DNA from: Lachnoclostridium sp.
Lineage (GTDB): Bacteria; Bacillota; Clostridia; Lachnospirales; Lachnospiraceae
Reading direction: 5' to 3'
Length of the DNA stretch: 64,000 nucleotides
Assembly (NCBI GenBank): GCA_023664665.1
Contig: JAMPEY010000013.1
Location: 1 to 64,000, forward strand
Both the position numbers and the translations under genes were made by a program. Of this stretch, positions 25,270-35,474 are shown piece after piece; the first letter of the stretch is position 1; every line of letters begins with the position of its first letter. Under the pieces are notes generated by a model. That model was not told where the DNA came from. It saw only the letters and a program-made list of their open reading frames with translations, and made no database searches.

Positions 25270-27834
25270 TTACGCTTTGCGTCCACAGCACTGCTTATAT
25301 TTCTTGCCGCTGCCGCAGGGGCAGGGGGAGTTGGGATAAATCTTTGCATTTGCCCGCTTTACCGGTCCCTTTGCCACGGAATCATCCTTATTGGTGCCTG
25401 TCACCTGAGCCACCTGCTCACGCTCCACCTTCTGCTCCACCTTAATATGGAACAGCACCCTCACGGTCTCCTCCTTGATATTCTGGGACATCTCGTCAAA
25501 CATCTCATAGCCGCTCATCTTATATTCTACCAGAGGATCCTTCTGTCCGAAAGCCTGCAGCCCGATACCCTGACGAAGCTGCTCCATATCGTCAATATGA
25601 TCCATCCACTTGCGGTCAATCACCTTTAAAAGCACCACGCGCTCCAACTCGCGAATCTGCTCCGGATTGGGAAATTCCGCTTCCTTACTCTCATAAAGCT
25701 TTACCGCCTCTTCCTTAAGCTGCTGCTTTAAACTATTTTTCTTGGGCTTCTGCACCCTTTCCGCATTGAGGGGCTGCAGGGGCACCGTGGGAATCAGCAG
25801 GGTGTTCAATTCATTAAAATCCCATTCTTCCGCGGGAGCATCGTCGTTAATACTGATATCCACACAATTTTCCGTAATATCGGTAATCATCTTGTAGATA
25901 TAATCCCGCATACTCTCGCCGTTTAACACCTTACGGCGCTCCTCGTATATGATTTCCCTCTGCTCACTCATGACACGGTCATACTCCAGCAGATTCTTAC
26001 GGATGCCAAAGTTATTGTTCTCAATCTTCTTCTGTGCGGATTCAATGGCATTGGTCAGCGCTTTATGTTCTATCTCCTGTCCCTCGGGGATTCCCAGCGT
26101 ATTAAACATCCCAATCAGGCGCTCGGAACCGAACAGCCTCATCAAATCGTCCTGCAGGGAAATATAAAACTTGGATTCGCCGGGGTCGCCCTGACGGCCG
26201 GAACGACCGCGGAGCTGATTATCGATACGCCTTGATTCATGACGCTCCGTACCGATGATCTTAAGTCCTCCGGCTGCCCTTGCCTCCTCGTCCAGCTTAA
26301 TGTCCGTACCACGGCCTGCCATATTGGTAGCAATCGTCACGGCGCCATGGATTCCGGCATCCGCTACAATCTCCGCCTCCATCTCATGGAATTTTGCATT
26401 CAACACCTTGTGCTGAATACCCCGCTTTTGCAAAAGACGGCTGATTTCCTCACTTGCCTCAATGGTAATGGTGCCCACAAGCACCGGCTGTCCCTTTGCG
26501 TGAGCTTCCTCCACCGCCTCCACAATGGCTTTCAGCTTTTCCGCTTTGGTCTTGTATACCGCATCCTGCAAATCCTGACGGATAACCGGCATATTGGTGG
26601 GAATCTCCACCACATCCATACCGTAAATCTCGCGGAATTCCGATTCCTCCGTCAGAGCCGTACCTGTCATGCCGCACTTTTTCTCAAATAAATTGAAAAA
26701 GTTCTGGAAGGTAATGGAAGCCAGCGTTTTGCTCTCCCTCTTTACCTTTACATGCTCCTTTGCCTCGATTGCCTGATGCAGACCGTCGGAATAACGGCGC
26801 CCCGGCATGATACGCCCGGTAAATTCATCCACAATCAGCACCTGATCATCCTTTACCACATAGTCCTGATCCCTGAACATCAAATTGTGCGCCCTGAGAG
26901 CCAGAATGATATTGTGCTGGATTTCCAGATTTTCCGGATCCGCAAAGTTTTCAATATGGAAAAATCTCTCTACCTTTTCCACACCGGCTTCCGTCAGGTT
27001 GATAACCTTATCCTTTTCATTCACAATAAAATCGCCGGTTTCCTCCTGCACCACGCCCATAATGGCATCCATCTTGGTCAATTCCTGCATATCTTCCCCG
27101 CGGTGCATCTGGCGCGCCAGCAAATCGCACATTTCATAAAGGGCGGTAGATTTTCCGCTCTGTCCGGAAATAATAAGCGGCGTTCTGGCTTCGTCAATCA
27201 AAACGGAGTCCACCTCGTCAATAATGCAATAATGCAGGGAGCGCAAAACCAACTGTTCCTTGTATATCACCATATTATCTCTCAGATAGTCAAATCCCAG
27301 CTCATTATTGGTCACATAGGTGATATCGCAGCGGTATGCCTCCTGCCTCTCCTCCGGGGTCATGCTGTTTAACACAACTCCCACCTTGAGCCCCAGAAAT
27401 TCGTGAACCTGTCCCATCCACTCCGCATCACGCTTTGCCAGATAGTCATTCACCGTGACAATATGCACGCCCTTGCCCTCCAGCGCATTCAGATAGGCCG
27501 GAAGAGTGGACACCAGCGTTTTTCCTTCACCTGTACGCATCTCCGCAATGCGCCCCTGATGTAGGATAATGCCGCCGATAAGCTGTACCCTGTAATGCTC
27601 CATGTCAAGCACACGCTTTGCCGCTTCCCTCACCGTAGCAAACGCCTCCGGCAGCAAGTCATCCAAGGTCTCACCCTCTGCCAGACGATTCTTATACTCC
27701 TGCGTCCTGCCCCGGAGCTCCTCATCGGAAAGCTCCTGCATGGAAGCCCTGAGTGATTCTATCTTGTCCACTAACGGCATAATGCGTTTCAACTCTCTTG
27801 CGCTGTGTGTGCCAAATATCTTATCAACTAATTT
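25270..27834 (-). CDS. secA: preprotein translocase ATPase SecA
   Basis: The 854-residue motor drives proteins through SecYEG. Motifs are Walker [13 protein letters not shown]-like [42 protein letters not shown] and a C-terminal zinc-binding SEC-C segment ([14 protein letters not shown]). The ATG at 27834 gives the canonical MKLVDKIFG start. Its AAGG site is 13 bases upstream, rather far. An open frame to 27882 adds 16 atypical residues. Confidence 0.97.
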   Translation of the reverse strand, partial: KLVDKIFGTHSARELKRIMPLVDKIESLRASMQELSDEELRGRTQEYKNRLAEGETLDDLLPEAFATVREAAKRVLDMEHYRVQLIGGIILHQGRIAEMRTGEGKTLVSTLPAYLNALEGKGVHIVTVNDYLAKRDAEWMGQVHEFLGLKVGVVLNSMTPEERQEAYRCDITYVTNNELGFDYLRDNMVIYKEQLVLRSLHYCIIDEVDSVLIDEARTPLIISGQSGKSTALYEMCDLLARQMHRGEDMQELTKMDAIMGVVQEETGDFIVNEKDKVINLTEAGVEKVERFFHIENFADPENLEIQHNIILALRAHNLMFRDQDYVVKDDQVLIVDEFTGRIMPGRRYSDGLHQAIEAKEHVKVKRESKTLASITFQNFFNLFEKKCGMTGTALTEESEFREIYGMDVVEIPTNMPVIRQDLQDAVYKTKAEKLKAIVEAVEEAHAKGQPVLVGTITIEASEEISRLLQKRGIQHKVLNAKFHEMEAEIVADAGIHGAVTIATNMAGRGTDIKLDEEARAAGGLKIIGTERHESRRIDNQLRGRSGRQGDPGESKFYISLQDDLMRLFGSERLIGMFNTLGIPEGQEIEHKALTNAIESAQKKIENNNFGIRKNLLEYDRVMSEQREIIYEERRKVLNGESMRDYIYKMITDITENCVDISINDDAPAEEWDFNELNTLLIPTVPLQPLNAERVQKPKKNSLKQQLKEEAVKLYESKEAEFPNPEQIRELERVVLLKVIDRKWMDHIDDMEQLRQGIGLQAFGQKDPLVEYKMSGYEMFDEMSQNIKEETVRVLFHIKVEQKVEREQVAQVTGTNKDDSVAKGPVKRANAKIYPNSPCPCGSGKKYKQCCGRKA

Positions 27835-28004
27835 CATGGTTAAAATAATACCTTTCTTTGGGCTGTAAACTAAGAACCGCAAGACCCTTACAGATTATTG
27901 TAACAGATTTGCGCCATACTTTCAACACTTGACTGTTTAAGTTCCTTAAATTTCTCCTGCATCCCTTATTTTTTCCTTCTTGCTTAAGAAATCGGCAATA
28001 TGCA

Positions 28005-28033
28005 TTGACATTTTTATATAAATAAGGTACTGT
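28005..28033 (+). promoter_or_regulatory. promoter of the BlaI/M56 cassette
   Basis: TTGACA (28005-28010), a 17-base spacer and TACTGT (28028-28033), 48 bases before the regulator start codon. Confidence 0.7.
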
Positions 28034-28036
28034 TAG

Positions 28037-28058
28037 TTTGAAGATAAAATGTAGTCAA
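28037..28058 (+). promoter_or_regulatory. candidate BlaI-family operator 1
   Basis: On the minus strand it reads GACTACATTTT-A-T-CT-TCAA, sitting on the transcription start just after the -10 box. It shares GACTACATTTT and TCAA with the site at 29915 and resembles the ACTACA/TGTAGT half-sites known for MecI/BlaI. Confidence 0.6.
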
Positions 28059-28081
28059 TAAATGATAGGAGAAAAACAAAT

Positions 28082-28459
28082 ATGTATCACCAATACAAAA
28101 TATCGGATGCTGAACAAAGCGTATTGGAAATGCTTTGGAAATGCGGTGGAGAGATTAAGCAGACAGAATTATTGCAACAATTTGAAGAATCCGGAAAAGA
28201 ATGGAAACGACAGACCCTGAACACCCTAATTACCCGATTGGCGGAAAAAGGGCTGGTGACACGGGAGAATCGAGTCGTTAAAGCTGTCTTCTCCGAAAAA
28301 GAGTTTTACAACCGAAAGATGGAGGAAATGATAGACCGAACCTACTATGGCAAACTGAGCAGCTTCATTTCCGCTTTTACAGAATACAGAGGTATCAGTG
28401 AAGAAGAAATGCAGGAGATTCTTTCCTTATTAGAACAAAAGAAACAGGCTGAAACATAA
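28082..28459 (+). CDS. BlaI/MecI/CopY-family repressor
   Basis: The 125-residue protein has an N-terminal winged helix (ISDAEQSVLEMLW, QTLNTLITRLAEKGLVTRE) and a C-terminal dimerisation region. BlaI-type repressors bind as dimers and are inactivated when a partner M56 protease is triggered. It is followed by such a protease 65 bases downstream. Two matching operator-like sites in the cassette suggest autorepression and control of the third gene. AGGAG precedes the ATG. Confidence 0.92.
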   Translation: MYHQYKISDAEQSVLEMLWKCGGEIKQTELLQQFEESGKEWKRQTLNTLITRLAEKGLVTRENRVVKAVFSEKEFYNRKMEEMIDRTYYGKLSSFISAFTEYRGISEEEMQEILSLLEQKKQAET

Positions 28460-28524
28460 AAAAGCATAAAAGACATACTAACGGAAAAGCATGCCGGTTA
28501 TCAAAGACACAATGGGGGGATTTC

Positions 28525-29898
28525 ATGAATTATATTTTAACAATGACTTTATCAGGAAGTGGTATGTTGTTTCTTTATTTTATCCTGAAATTCGCTTTGG
28601 GAAAGCGCATCCCCAAGGCATGGCTCTATTTTCTTCTAAAAGCAGTTATGTTGTATTACCTGATTCCCTTGCCTTTTTTAGGTGTATTATACCGTAAAAT
28701 ATATCGGTATTTCACAAATCAGGCTTCTCCGGAAATCGTTCATTTCTATTCGGATGACAAAATCATTTATCAGGCAGACCGTCTCATTTCCATAAGCCCC
28801 GGATATGAGCGAAAACTTCTTTCGGGCAGTCTTTGGCTGCTGGGGGCTCTTATTGTGTTTGCTCTATGGATTGCCTGTTACATGTCATACCGCAGCAAAC
28901 TGCTTTATCAAATGAGCCAATATCCCTTTTCACATTTTGAACTCACAAACCAAAATCGAAATCTGCCTCCTGTCAGGCAAAAAATTACGGTATATGCTTG
29001 CACTGTTCCCCATCTTGCATTTACCATAGGGATTTTGAAACCCATTATCTTCTGCTCATTTCCGAAAAACTCTTTAGAAGGAGAGATGCTTCTTCACCAT
29101 GAATTAATACATATCAAAAGACGGGATGCATTGTGGAAAGCAGCAGGCATTCTGGCATGGAGACTGCATTGGTGTAATCCCCTGATTTATCTGTTTTTAA
29201 AGGAATTTTATCACATTTGCGAGGAATCCTGTGATGAACTGGTGATAAAAGAACGCAGCAAGGAGGAACGCTTTTTATACGCTTCGCTTCTGGTAAAATA
29301 CTCCTACGCTCCAAGTGCCTATAAATCATACGGAATGGCATTGTCAGAAGACGCAGAACAAATTAAAAAGAGAGCACTGTCCATTGTAGACAGTTCCATT
29401 GTGGACAGTCAGGTGGGTAGACTCAAAAAGCTCTCTCTTGCTTCGGCAGTAATAGCCTGTGTGGCAATCCTCCTGAATTCCATAACCGTTTTCGCCTATG
29501 AGGATGTCAAAATATGGTCTAATGATATTATGGGAAACTCCTGCTTAAGCCCTTGGCAAGCAGATGCCGTCCTGACAGCTTCCGCAGCTTGGGACAGCCA
29601 AATATCTGAATTTTCTTACAACATACAGTTTACAGACGGGCAGGGGAAAATTGTTTCCTTGCAAAATGCAGGCATATCCCCCTCCCACTGCCATCATGCT
29701 TATACTGCCGGAATATCTGCTATTCATGTAAAGCAGCCCGAAAGCGGATGTCGGACATATCGCTATAACAGTTTCCAATGCAGCATATGCGGCGACATTT
29801 CATGGGGAGCTTTTCTCTCTGCGTCTACCTTTCAAAATTGCAGATGCTATTTAAATAACAATGGTTATTTATTTAAAACCCTTGACAATATAGAATAA
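28525..29898 (+). CDS. BlaR1-like M56 membrane metalloprotease with a novel C-terminal domain
   Basis: The 457-residue protein has membrane segments near residues 1-22, 31-55, 103-121 and about 305-325. The M56 zinc site HELIH lies at residues 192-196, with a supporting EESCDELV segment. Classic BlaR1 proteins have about 590 residues and carry a penicillin-binding sensor after the last segment. Here it is replaced by about 130 residues rich in Cys and His (HCHHAY, GCRTYRY, CSICG, NCRC), which may bind metal. The signal it detects is therefore probably not a beta-lactam. GGGGGG lies five bases before the ATG. Confidence 0.88.
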   Translation: MNYILTMTLSGSGMLFLYFILKFALGKRIPKAWLYFLLKAVMLYYLIPLPFLGVLYRKIYRYFTNQASPEIVHFYSDDKIIYQADRLISISPGYERKLLSGSLWLLGALIVFALWIACYMSYRSKLLYQMSQYPFSHFELTNQNRNLPPVRQKITVYACTVPHLAFTIGILKPIIFCSFPKNSLEGEMLLHHELIHIKRRDALWKAAGILAWRLHWCNPLIYLFLKEFYHICEESCDELVIKERSKEERFLYASLLVKYSYAPSAYKSYGMALSEDAEQIKKRALSIVDSSIVDSQVGRLKKLSLASAVIACVAILLNSITVFAYEDVKIWSNDIMGNSCLSPWQADAVLTASAAWDSQISEFSYNIQFTDGQGKIVSLQNAGISPSHCHHAYTAGISAIHVKQPESGCRTYRYNSFQCSICGDISWGAFLSASTFQNCRCYLNNNGYLFKTLDNIE

Positions 29899-29910
29899 TA
29901 AGTTTATTCT
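29882..29910 (+). promoter_or_regulatory. internal promoter for the third cassette gene
   Basis: TTGACA (29882-29887), a 17-base spacer and TATTCT (29905-29910). It overlaps the last codons of the M56 gene. Confidence 0.65.
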
Positions 29911-29914
29911 GAAA

Positions 29915-29936
29915 TTAGACTACATTTTGTGGTCAA
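29915..29936 (+). promoter_or_regulatory. candidate BlaI-family operator 2
   Basis: TTAGACTACA-TTT-TGTGGTCAA is a near-perfect palindrome directly after the -10 box. It matches operator 1 at GACTACATTTT and TCAA, in equivalent promoter position. Confidence 0.65.
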
Positions 29937-29963
29937 TTAATCAAGTCAAGGAGGAGAACCAAT

Positions 29964-30650
29964 ATGACTAAAATAATGCATCTATTCAAACAAATCGGCG
30001 GCGTTGCTTTGCGGATATTGACTGCCTGCATTCTGCTGCTTCTTGGAAGCCTGCTGCACTTTTGGATGATTATGCCCAAAACAGGCGTCCTATCAAAAGA
30101 AGAATGGCTTCGCCTTAGCCTAAGTCAAAGTCATCCCATTGCCAATCTGTTGGAAGCGCCTTTTGGAACTTATCTGTTTTGGGCTGTTTTAACCGGTGTT
30201 GTTCTCTGCTTTTTGTTTAACGGACGCTACTTGTCTTTCTCAAGGGTAAAACAAGTAGCGCTTATTTCCCATAATCATTGGCGCAAGCTCCTTTTTATGA
30301 CCATAGCCGTCATAGACATCCTGCTTGTGCAAGTTTGTTTTATCAGATTGGATAAACTTAACACCTTTATTGCCAATCATATCATCTCCGCAGAAGACAT
30401 CTTCTATACTCTGAGTGGAACCGGGGCGCTTAGGGAAATATCCGGTGAAGCAGGGGACATTTTATTCCTTATTTGCGACACCTTCATCACACATCTGTCA
30501 CTTTACCAATCCAAAATAATTGATTTGGCAGTGGTCTATTTCACATATGAGTTACTTCGGATATTATTTGACACCCGGATTCTTTTAACCGAAAACCAAA
30601 ATTTGCTGCCGGAGTCCACTCCCTACGCAAATCCGTCCCAGACTGCTTAA
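29964..30650 (+). CDS. four-helix membrane protein, probable target of the BlaI cassette
   Basis: The product has 228 residues with hydrophobic segments at about 13-36, 66-86, 107-128 and 185-205, separated by short hydrophilic loops; the C-terminal tail is polar. I recognise no family. It has its own promoter and operator, and AAGGAGGAG precedes the ATG. In related cassettes the controlled gene is the effector (for example a beta-lactamase), so this protein is the likely effector here, perhaps acting on the envelope. It ends three bases from the convergent dapL end. Confidence 0.75.
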   Translation: MTKIMHLFKQIGGVALRILTACILLLLGSLLHFWMIMPKTGVLSKEEWLRLSLSQSHPIANLLEAPFGTYLFWAVLTGVVLCFLFNGRYLSFSRVKQVALISHNHWRKLLFMTIAVIDILLVQVCFIRLDKLNTFIANHIISAEDIFYTLSGTGALREISGEAGDILFLICDTFITHLSLYQSKIIDLAVVYFTYELLRILFDTRILLTENQNLLPESTPYANPSQTA

Positions 30651-30653
30651 AGC

Positions 30654-31868
30654 TTACAAGCTCTTAATTCTGTCCACGGCCTCCACAGTATTCTCATAAC
30701 TGCCAAAAGCCGTCAGACGGAAATAGGTTTCCCCGCTGGGACCAAAGCCGGAACCCGGTGTACCGACCACATTTACCTTTTCCAGAAGATAATCAAAAAA
30801 TTCCCAGCTTGTCATGCCGTTTGGCGCTTTGAGCCAGATATAAGGCGCATTTACGCCTCCGGATACCGTGTAGCCTGCCTCCTTCAATCCATTATAAATA
30901 TAACGGGCGTTATTCATATAATAATCTACTTGTTTCTTTAACTGCTCCCTGCCCTCTTTCGTGTAAACAGCTTCTCCTGCTTTCTGCACAATATAGGGAG
31001 CGCCGTTATACTTGGTGCCGTGCCGTCTCGCCCACAGGGCATGAAGGCTTACCTCGCCCGCTTTCAGCTCTTTCGGAATCACCGTATAACCCAATCTGAC
31101 CCCGGTAAAACCCGCATTTTTGGAAAAAGAATGAAATTCAATGGCACAGGTTCTTGCTCCTTCGCATTCATAAATGCTGTGAGGGATATCCGGCTCCGAA
31201 ATATAAGCCTCATAAGCCGCATCATAAAGAATGACCGAACCGTTTTTGTTGGCATAGTCCACCCAGTCCTGCAGCCTTGCTTTATTGATAGCTGCTCCCG
31301 TGGGGTTGTTCGGAAAACACAGATAAATCAAATCCGGCGTCTCTCTGGGCAAATCCGGCGCAAATCCGTTATCTGCGGTGCAGGGCATATAAATCACATT
31401 GCTCCAGGTCTCTTTTTCGCTGTCATAGCTGCCCGTTCTGCCCGCCATCACATTGGAATCCACATAGACGGGATACACCGGGTCGCAGACTGCAATCTTA
31501 TTGTCCAGACTGAATATCTCCTGAATATTGCCGCAATCACATTTTGCACCGTCGGAAATGAAAATTTCATCCGCGCCGATATCGCAGCCCCTTGCCTTAT
31601 AATCGTTCTCGGCAATGGCATTCCGCAAAAATTCATAACCCAGATCCGGTGCATAGCCGTGGAAAGTCGCAGCGTCTCCCATCTCGTCCACCGCACTGTG
31701 CAGGGCATCCAAAATTACGGGAGCCAGAGGCTGTGTCACATCCCCGATTCCCAGACGGATAATTTTTGCCTCCGGGTGCGCCGCACTGTATGTATTCACT
31801 TTCTTCCCAATGGTGGAAAACAAATAACTTCCCGGCAATTTTAAATAATTTTCGTTTACTTTAAACAT
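30654..31868 (-). CDS. dapL: LL-diaminopimelate aminotransferase
   Basis: The 404-residue PLP enzyme converts tetrahydrodipicolinate directly to LL-DAP for lysine and peptidoglycan. The N-terminus ([16 protein letters not shown]) is characteristic of DapL. FPNNPTGA and the PLP lysine in [15 protein letters not shown] are visible. The ATG at 31868 follows GGAGGTTATC; longer frames reach 31946 without a ribosome site. dapF is encoded immediately upstream, so the two consecutive steps of the DapL route are paired. Confidence 0.96.
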   Translation of the reverse strand: MFKVNENYLKLPGSYLFSTIGKKVNTYSAAHPEAKIIRLGIGDVTQPLAPVILDALHSAVDEMGDAATFHGYAPDLGYEFLRNAIAENDYKARGCDIGADEIFISDGAKCDCGNIQEIFSLDNKIAVCDPVYPVYVDSNVMAGRTGSYDSEKETWSNVIYMPCTADNGFAPDLPRETPDLIYLCFPNNPTGAAINKARLQDWVDYANKNGSVILYDAAYEAYISEPDIPHSIYECEGARTCAIEFHSFSKNAGFTGVRLGYTVIPKELKAGEVSLHALWARRHGTKYNGAPYIVQKAGEAVYTKEGREQLKKQVDYYMNNARYIYNGLKEAGYTVSGGVNAPYIWLKAPNGMTSWEFFDYLLEKVNVVGTPGSGFGPSGETYFRLTAFGSYENTVEAVDRIKSL

Positions 31869-31883
31869 GATAACCTCCATTCC

Positions 31884-31901
31884 GCCGCCTTTAGTGGCGG
31901 C
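31884..31901 (-). repeat. leader hairpin before dapL (GCCGCC-ACTAAA-GGCGGC)
   Basis: A perfect 6-bp stem is followed by GGAATGGAGG, which contains the dapL ribosome site. The same arrangement precedes dapF and the tadC-like gene. Confidence 0.6.
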
Positions 31902-31923
31902 ATAAATATTCTGATTATAATAG

Positions 31924-32802
31924 TCAGATTTCCACGCTGCCCTCAAATACCGTAACCGCGGGACCTGTCATAAACACCAGATTCTTTTCTCTGTCCCACT
32001 CTATCTGCAATTCGCCACCTAAGAGCCTCACCGTAATCTTCTCGTCCGTCAGACCGTTTAACACACCGGCAACAGCTACCGCACAGGCTCCCGTCCCACA
32101 GGCAAGGGTTTCCCCCGTTCCTCTCTCCCACACCCTCATAAAGACGGTTTTTCTATCCAAAACCTCCACAAATTCCGTGTTGGTCCTTTTAGGAAAGCAT
32201 GGGTGGTTTTCAAACTTTGGTCCGAGCTGCTCCAGAGGAAGCTTTGCCACATTCTCTGTGAAAATGACCGCGTGGGGATTTCCCATGGAAACACAGGTCA
32301 TTCTGTATTCTTTTCCGTCCGCTATAACAGGCTCATCCACCACTTGCGATAAAGCCTCCTCCACTTCCACCGGAACTAGTTTCGGAACCAGAATGGGACT
32401 TCCCATATTGACCCGTACGCCTGTCACTTTTCCCCTTGTTGTTAAATCTTCATTTGATTTTTCTTCTGTTTCTACCATAAGTTTCAGATATTTGATCTGT
32501 CCTGCGCTGACCACTGTAATATCGGTTTTATCCGTCAATCCTTTATCATACACATATTTTGCCACACAGCGGATTCCGTTGCCGCACATCTCCGCCCTGC
32601 TGCCGTCCGCATTGTACATCTCCATCTCAAAATCAGCTTCCCTGCCGGGATTAATGAAAATAACCCCGTCACCGCCGATTCCAAAATGCCTGTCGCTTAA
32701 CTTTCTCACAATATCCGGTTTGTCCTGCGCCGGAATCTGCTCTGTCACGCCATTTACATACACATAATCATTTCCGCATCCCTGCATCTTGGTAAATTTC
32801 AT
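31924..32802 (-). CDS. dapF: diaminopimelate epimerase
   Basis: The 292-residue enzyme converts LL-DAP to meso-DAP. The two catalytic cysteines lie in [10 protein letters not shown] and [13 protein letters not shown], and the N-terminal [11 protein letters not shown] is typical. GAGAGGAAACA precedes the ATG. It directly precedes dapL in the direction of transcription (55-base gap). Confidence 0.97.
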   Translation of the reverse strand: MKFTKMQGCGNDYVYVNGVTEQIPAQDKPDIVRKLSDRHFGIGGDGVIFINPGREADFEMEMYNADGSRAEMCGNGIRCVAKYVYDKGLTDKTDITVVSAGQIKYLKLMVETEEKSNEDLTTRGKVTGVRVNMGSPILVPKLVPVEVEEALSQVVDEPVIADGKEYRMTCVSMGNPHAVIFTENVAKLPLEQLGPKFENHPCFPKRTNTEFVEVLDRKTVFMRVWERGTGETLACGTGACAVAVAGVLNGLTDEKITVRLLGGELQIEWDREKNLVFMTGPAVTVFEGSVEI

Positions 32803-32818
32803 TGTTTCCTCTCATTCC

Positions 32819-32832
32819 GCCGCACAAGCGGC
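32819..32832 (-). repeat. leader hairpin before dapF (GCCGC-TTGT-GCGGC)
   Basis: The hairpin is followed by GGAATGAGAGG and the dapF start. It is identical over about 25 bases to the leader of the tadC-like gene 21 kb away. Confidence 0.65.
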
Positions 32833-33061
32833 ATTTTAATCAGCACCACTATGGCTTCTGCCGTTTCCCTGTCTAACTTGGAGAACTCTTCCTTCCTTTT
32901 CTCTTTCGTTCTCTGCCAAAACGACATCTGCATATTTCTCCTGCCCCACGCATATCCTTTAAATAAGAAAATCTGACGAAAGGTGCGCTGCCTGTCAAAA
33001 AAACGCTTATGTACAGTTTCGGCAAGGCTGAAACCAAAGCAGCGCAGAAACGGAAAGTATT

Positions 33062-33544
33062 ATGAGTGCCAAAACCAGAATTGTCGTACTTCACAGGAAG
33101 GAATTAATTTATACAGGTATCTTCGCCGCATTAGGCATATTACTCATTATACTGTTAGCCGCAATCTTTTTACCCGGCAGGGACAAATCCGGTCAGGGAG
33201 GCGCTCTTACGGGAGAAAGTTCCGATGATGCCGCAGTCTCCTCTACGGCAGTCTACATACCCGGCGTTTATACCACGGAATTGGTTCTTGGCGGTGAATC
33301 GGTCAATGTGGAGGTCATTGTTGACCAAACCCGTATTTCCTCCATCCAACTTCTGAACCTGAGTGAATCCGTCACCACCATGTATCCTCTTTTACAACCT
33401 ACTTTCGATTCCATCTGTGAACAGGTTTTGCAGAGTCAGTCCCTTGACCCCATCACCTACTCTACGGAAAATAAGTATACCTCTCTGGTTCTATTAGAGG
33501 CAATTAACCGTTCTTTGGAAAAAGCCGCCATTGAAACACAGTAA
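33062..33544 (+). CDS. membrane-anchored FMN-binding-domain-like protein
   Basis: The 160-residue protein has a short basic N-terminus, one membrane segment (about 18-39) and an extracytoplasmic domain. GVYTTELVLGGESVNVEVIVD followed by ISSIQL, and the late QSLDP-ITYSTENKYTSLVLLEAI, match the strand and helix layout of the FMN_bind domain. The usual SGATxTS flavinylation motif is replaced by YSTENKYTS, so covalent FMN through the normal Thr is unlikely. GGAAAGTATT precedes the ATG. Function unknown. Confidence 0.65.
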   Translation: MSAKTRIVVLHRKELIYTGIFAALGILLIILLAAIFLPGRDKSGQGGALTGESSDDAAVSSTAVYIPGVYTTELVLGGESVNVEVIVDQTRISSIQLLNLSESVTTMYPLLQPTFDSICEQVLQSQSLDPITYSTENKYTSLVLLEAINRSLEKAAIETQ

Positions 33545-33560
33545 ACAGCGCCGCGGGCAA

Positions 33561-35474
33561 TCAGTCCATCTGCTCCAACTGTTTTAACCAGATATGGGCA
33601 CAGGCGTCGGAAGGCATGCGCAGATCCCCTCTGGGGGATACTGCCACGCTTCCCACCTTAGGTCCGTCCGGCAGGCAGGAACGCTTAAACTGCTGTGCAA
33701 AGAATCTCCTGTAAAAAGTTTTCAGCCATTTCAATATGGTTTCTCCGTCATAAAGCCCGCCAAACGCCTGCAGCGCCAGACGGTACACCTTATCCGGGGC
33801 AAAGCCCATGCGGAGCATATAATAAAGGAAAAAGTCATGGAGCTCATAAGGTCCTACCAATTCCTCCGTTTTCTGGGAAATAACGCCCTCCTTTGGCGGC
33901 AAAAGTTCCGGACTTACCGGCGTATCCAGCACATCCTTCAAAATTTTCCTAAGCTCGGCATCCTCACAGTTATCCGCATAATATTGAACCAGATGCCGTA
34001 CAAGAGTTTTGGGCACTCCGGCATTTACGCCATACATGGACATGTGATCCCCATTGTAGGTTGCCCAGCCAAGGGCAAGCTCCGACATATCCCCCGTACC
34101 GATAACCAGCGCGTTTATCTGATTTGCCATATCCATAAGCACCTGAGTTCTCTCTCTTGCCTGTCCGTTCTCATAAGTCACATCATGTTTATCCGGAGCC
34201 TGACCGATATCTTTAAAATGCAGGGTTACGGATTCCCTGATATCCACTTCCTTTAATGTCACTCCCAGCGCATGGGCAAGCTTGCAGGCATTATCATAGG
34301 TTCTGTCCGTAGTGCCGAAACAGGGCATTGTCACCGCCCAAATTCCTTTTCTGGGAAGCTTCAGCATATCAAAGGTTTTCACCGTCACCAAAAGCGCCAG
34401 CGTGGAGTCCAGCCCGCCGGAAACGCCAATCACCGCCGCGTTTAAGCCTGTATGTTCATAACGCTTTTTCAACCCATAAGACTGTATGGACAAAATCTCT
34501 TCACATCTTCTGGCTTTGGTTGCTTCATCCGAAGGTACAAAAGGATACGGATAAAAAGTACGGTCAAGCTTTGTCATATCCTGCCGTAAGACAAATTCCA
34601 CTTTATGGTAAGAAACATCCTTTCTCTCCGGAAAAGTGTTCATTCTCCTTCTTTCGCCGTTCAATCTCTGTACATCCACATCCCCATAGACGCATCCCGA
34701 AGTAAAATTCTTTGCTTGAGCTAAAATAACACCGTTTTCCCCGATGAGATTATGCCCTCCGAACACTAAATCTTGTGTGGATTCGCCTTCCCCTGCGGAT
34801 GCATAGACATAGGCGCACAAAAGCCTTGCGCTGGCTGATTTCACAAGAAGTTCCCTGTACTCATCCTTTCCCACTACCTCATTGGAGGCCGACAGATTGA
34901 CCAACACGGTTGCCCCTGCCAGAGCATGGTCTGTTCCCGCGGGGTCCGCCACCCACAGGTCTTCACAGATTTCACAGCCCACCACCAGATCCGGTATATT
35001 GCTGCATCGGAACAGGATTTTGGTCCCAAAAGGAACTTCCGCCCCGTCAAACATAACACAGTCAATGGATTCATTTCCCGGCGTAAAATGGCGTCCTTCA
35101 TAAAACTCCCCGTAGCTCGGAATATTGGCTTTGGGGACAAAACCCAATACTTCCCCGTTCTGCAGTACTGCCGCAACATTATAAAGCTTCCCCGCCTTTT
35201 CCAAGGGGAGTCCTACAAAAACTAAGGCGTCCTTTCCCTTCGTTGCCTCCTTCACCTGTAAAAGCGCCTTTCCTGCCTCATTTAGAAGCACAGCCTGCAA
35301 GAACAAATCCCCACAGGTATAGCCGGTAAGGCATAATTCGGGAAATACTATGATTTTTGCGCCAAAGCCGTATGCTTCTTCCAGTTTTTCGCACACAGCA
35401 CAGGCATTATACTCCGTGTCGGCCACACGGATTTTGGGTGTAACGGCTGCTGTCTTGATAAATCCATGCTTCAT
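33561..35474 (-). CDS. nadE: glutamine-dependent NAD+ synthetase
   Basis: The 637-residue two-domain enzyme forms NAD+ from deamido-NAD, ATP and glutamine. The N-terminal nitrilase-fold glutaminase carries the catalytic Cys in GCEICEDLW, and the C-terminal synthetase the PP-loop IGVSGGLDSTLAL. The start ATG at 35474 lies one base after the hslO TAA (TAATATG), suggesting translational coupling; an in-frame ATG at 35486 is closer to AAAGG. The 30 bases before the start match the leader of the cpaB-like gene. Confidence 0.95.
   Translation of the reverse strand: MKHGFIKTAAVTPKIRVADTEYNACAVCEKLEEAYGFGAKIIVFPELCLTGYTCGDLFLQAVLLNEAGKALLQVKEATKGKDALVFVGLPLEKAGKLYNVAAVLQNGEVLGFVPKANIPSYGEFYEGRHFTPGNESIDCVMFDGAEVPFGTKILFRCSNIPDLVVGCEICEDLWVADPAGTDHALAGATVLVNLSASNEVVGKDEYRELLVKSASARLLCAYVYASAGEGESTQDLVFGGHNLIGENGVILAQAKNFTSGCVYGDVDVQRLNGERRRMNTFPERKDVSYHKVEFVLRQDMTKLDRTFYPYPFVPSDEATKARRCEEILSIQSYGLKKRYEHTGLNAAVIGVSGGLDSTLALLVTVKTFDMLKLPRKGIWAVTMPCFGTTDRTYDNACKLAHALGVTLKEVDIRESVTLHFKDIGQAPDKHDVTYENGQARERTQVLMDMANQINALVIGTGDMSELALGWATYNGDHMSMYGVNAGVPKTLVRHLVQYYADNCEDAELRKILKDVLDTPVSPELLPPKEGVISQKTEELVGPYELHDFFLYYMLRMGFAPDKVYRLALQAFGGLYDGETILKWLKTFYRRFFAQQFKRSCLPDGPKVGSVAVSPRGDLRMPSDACAHIWLKQLEQMD

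Noticed and set aside
32873-33094. 73-residue minus-strand frame between dapF and the FMN-binding-like gene
   Set aside because: Poor start context, low-complexity basic end, overlaps the upstream region of both divergent genes; treated as intergenic.
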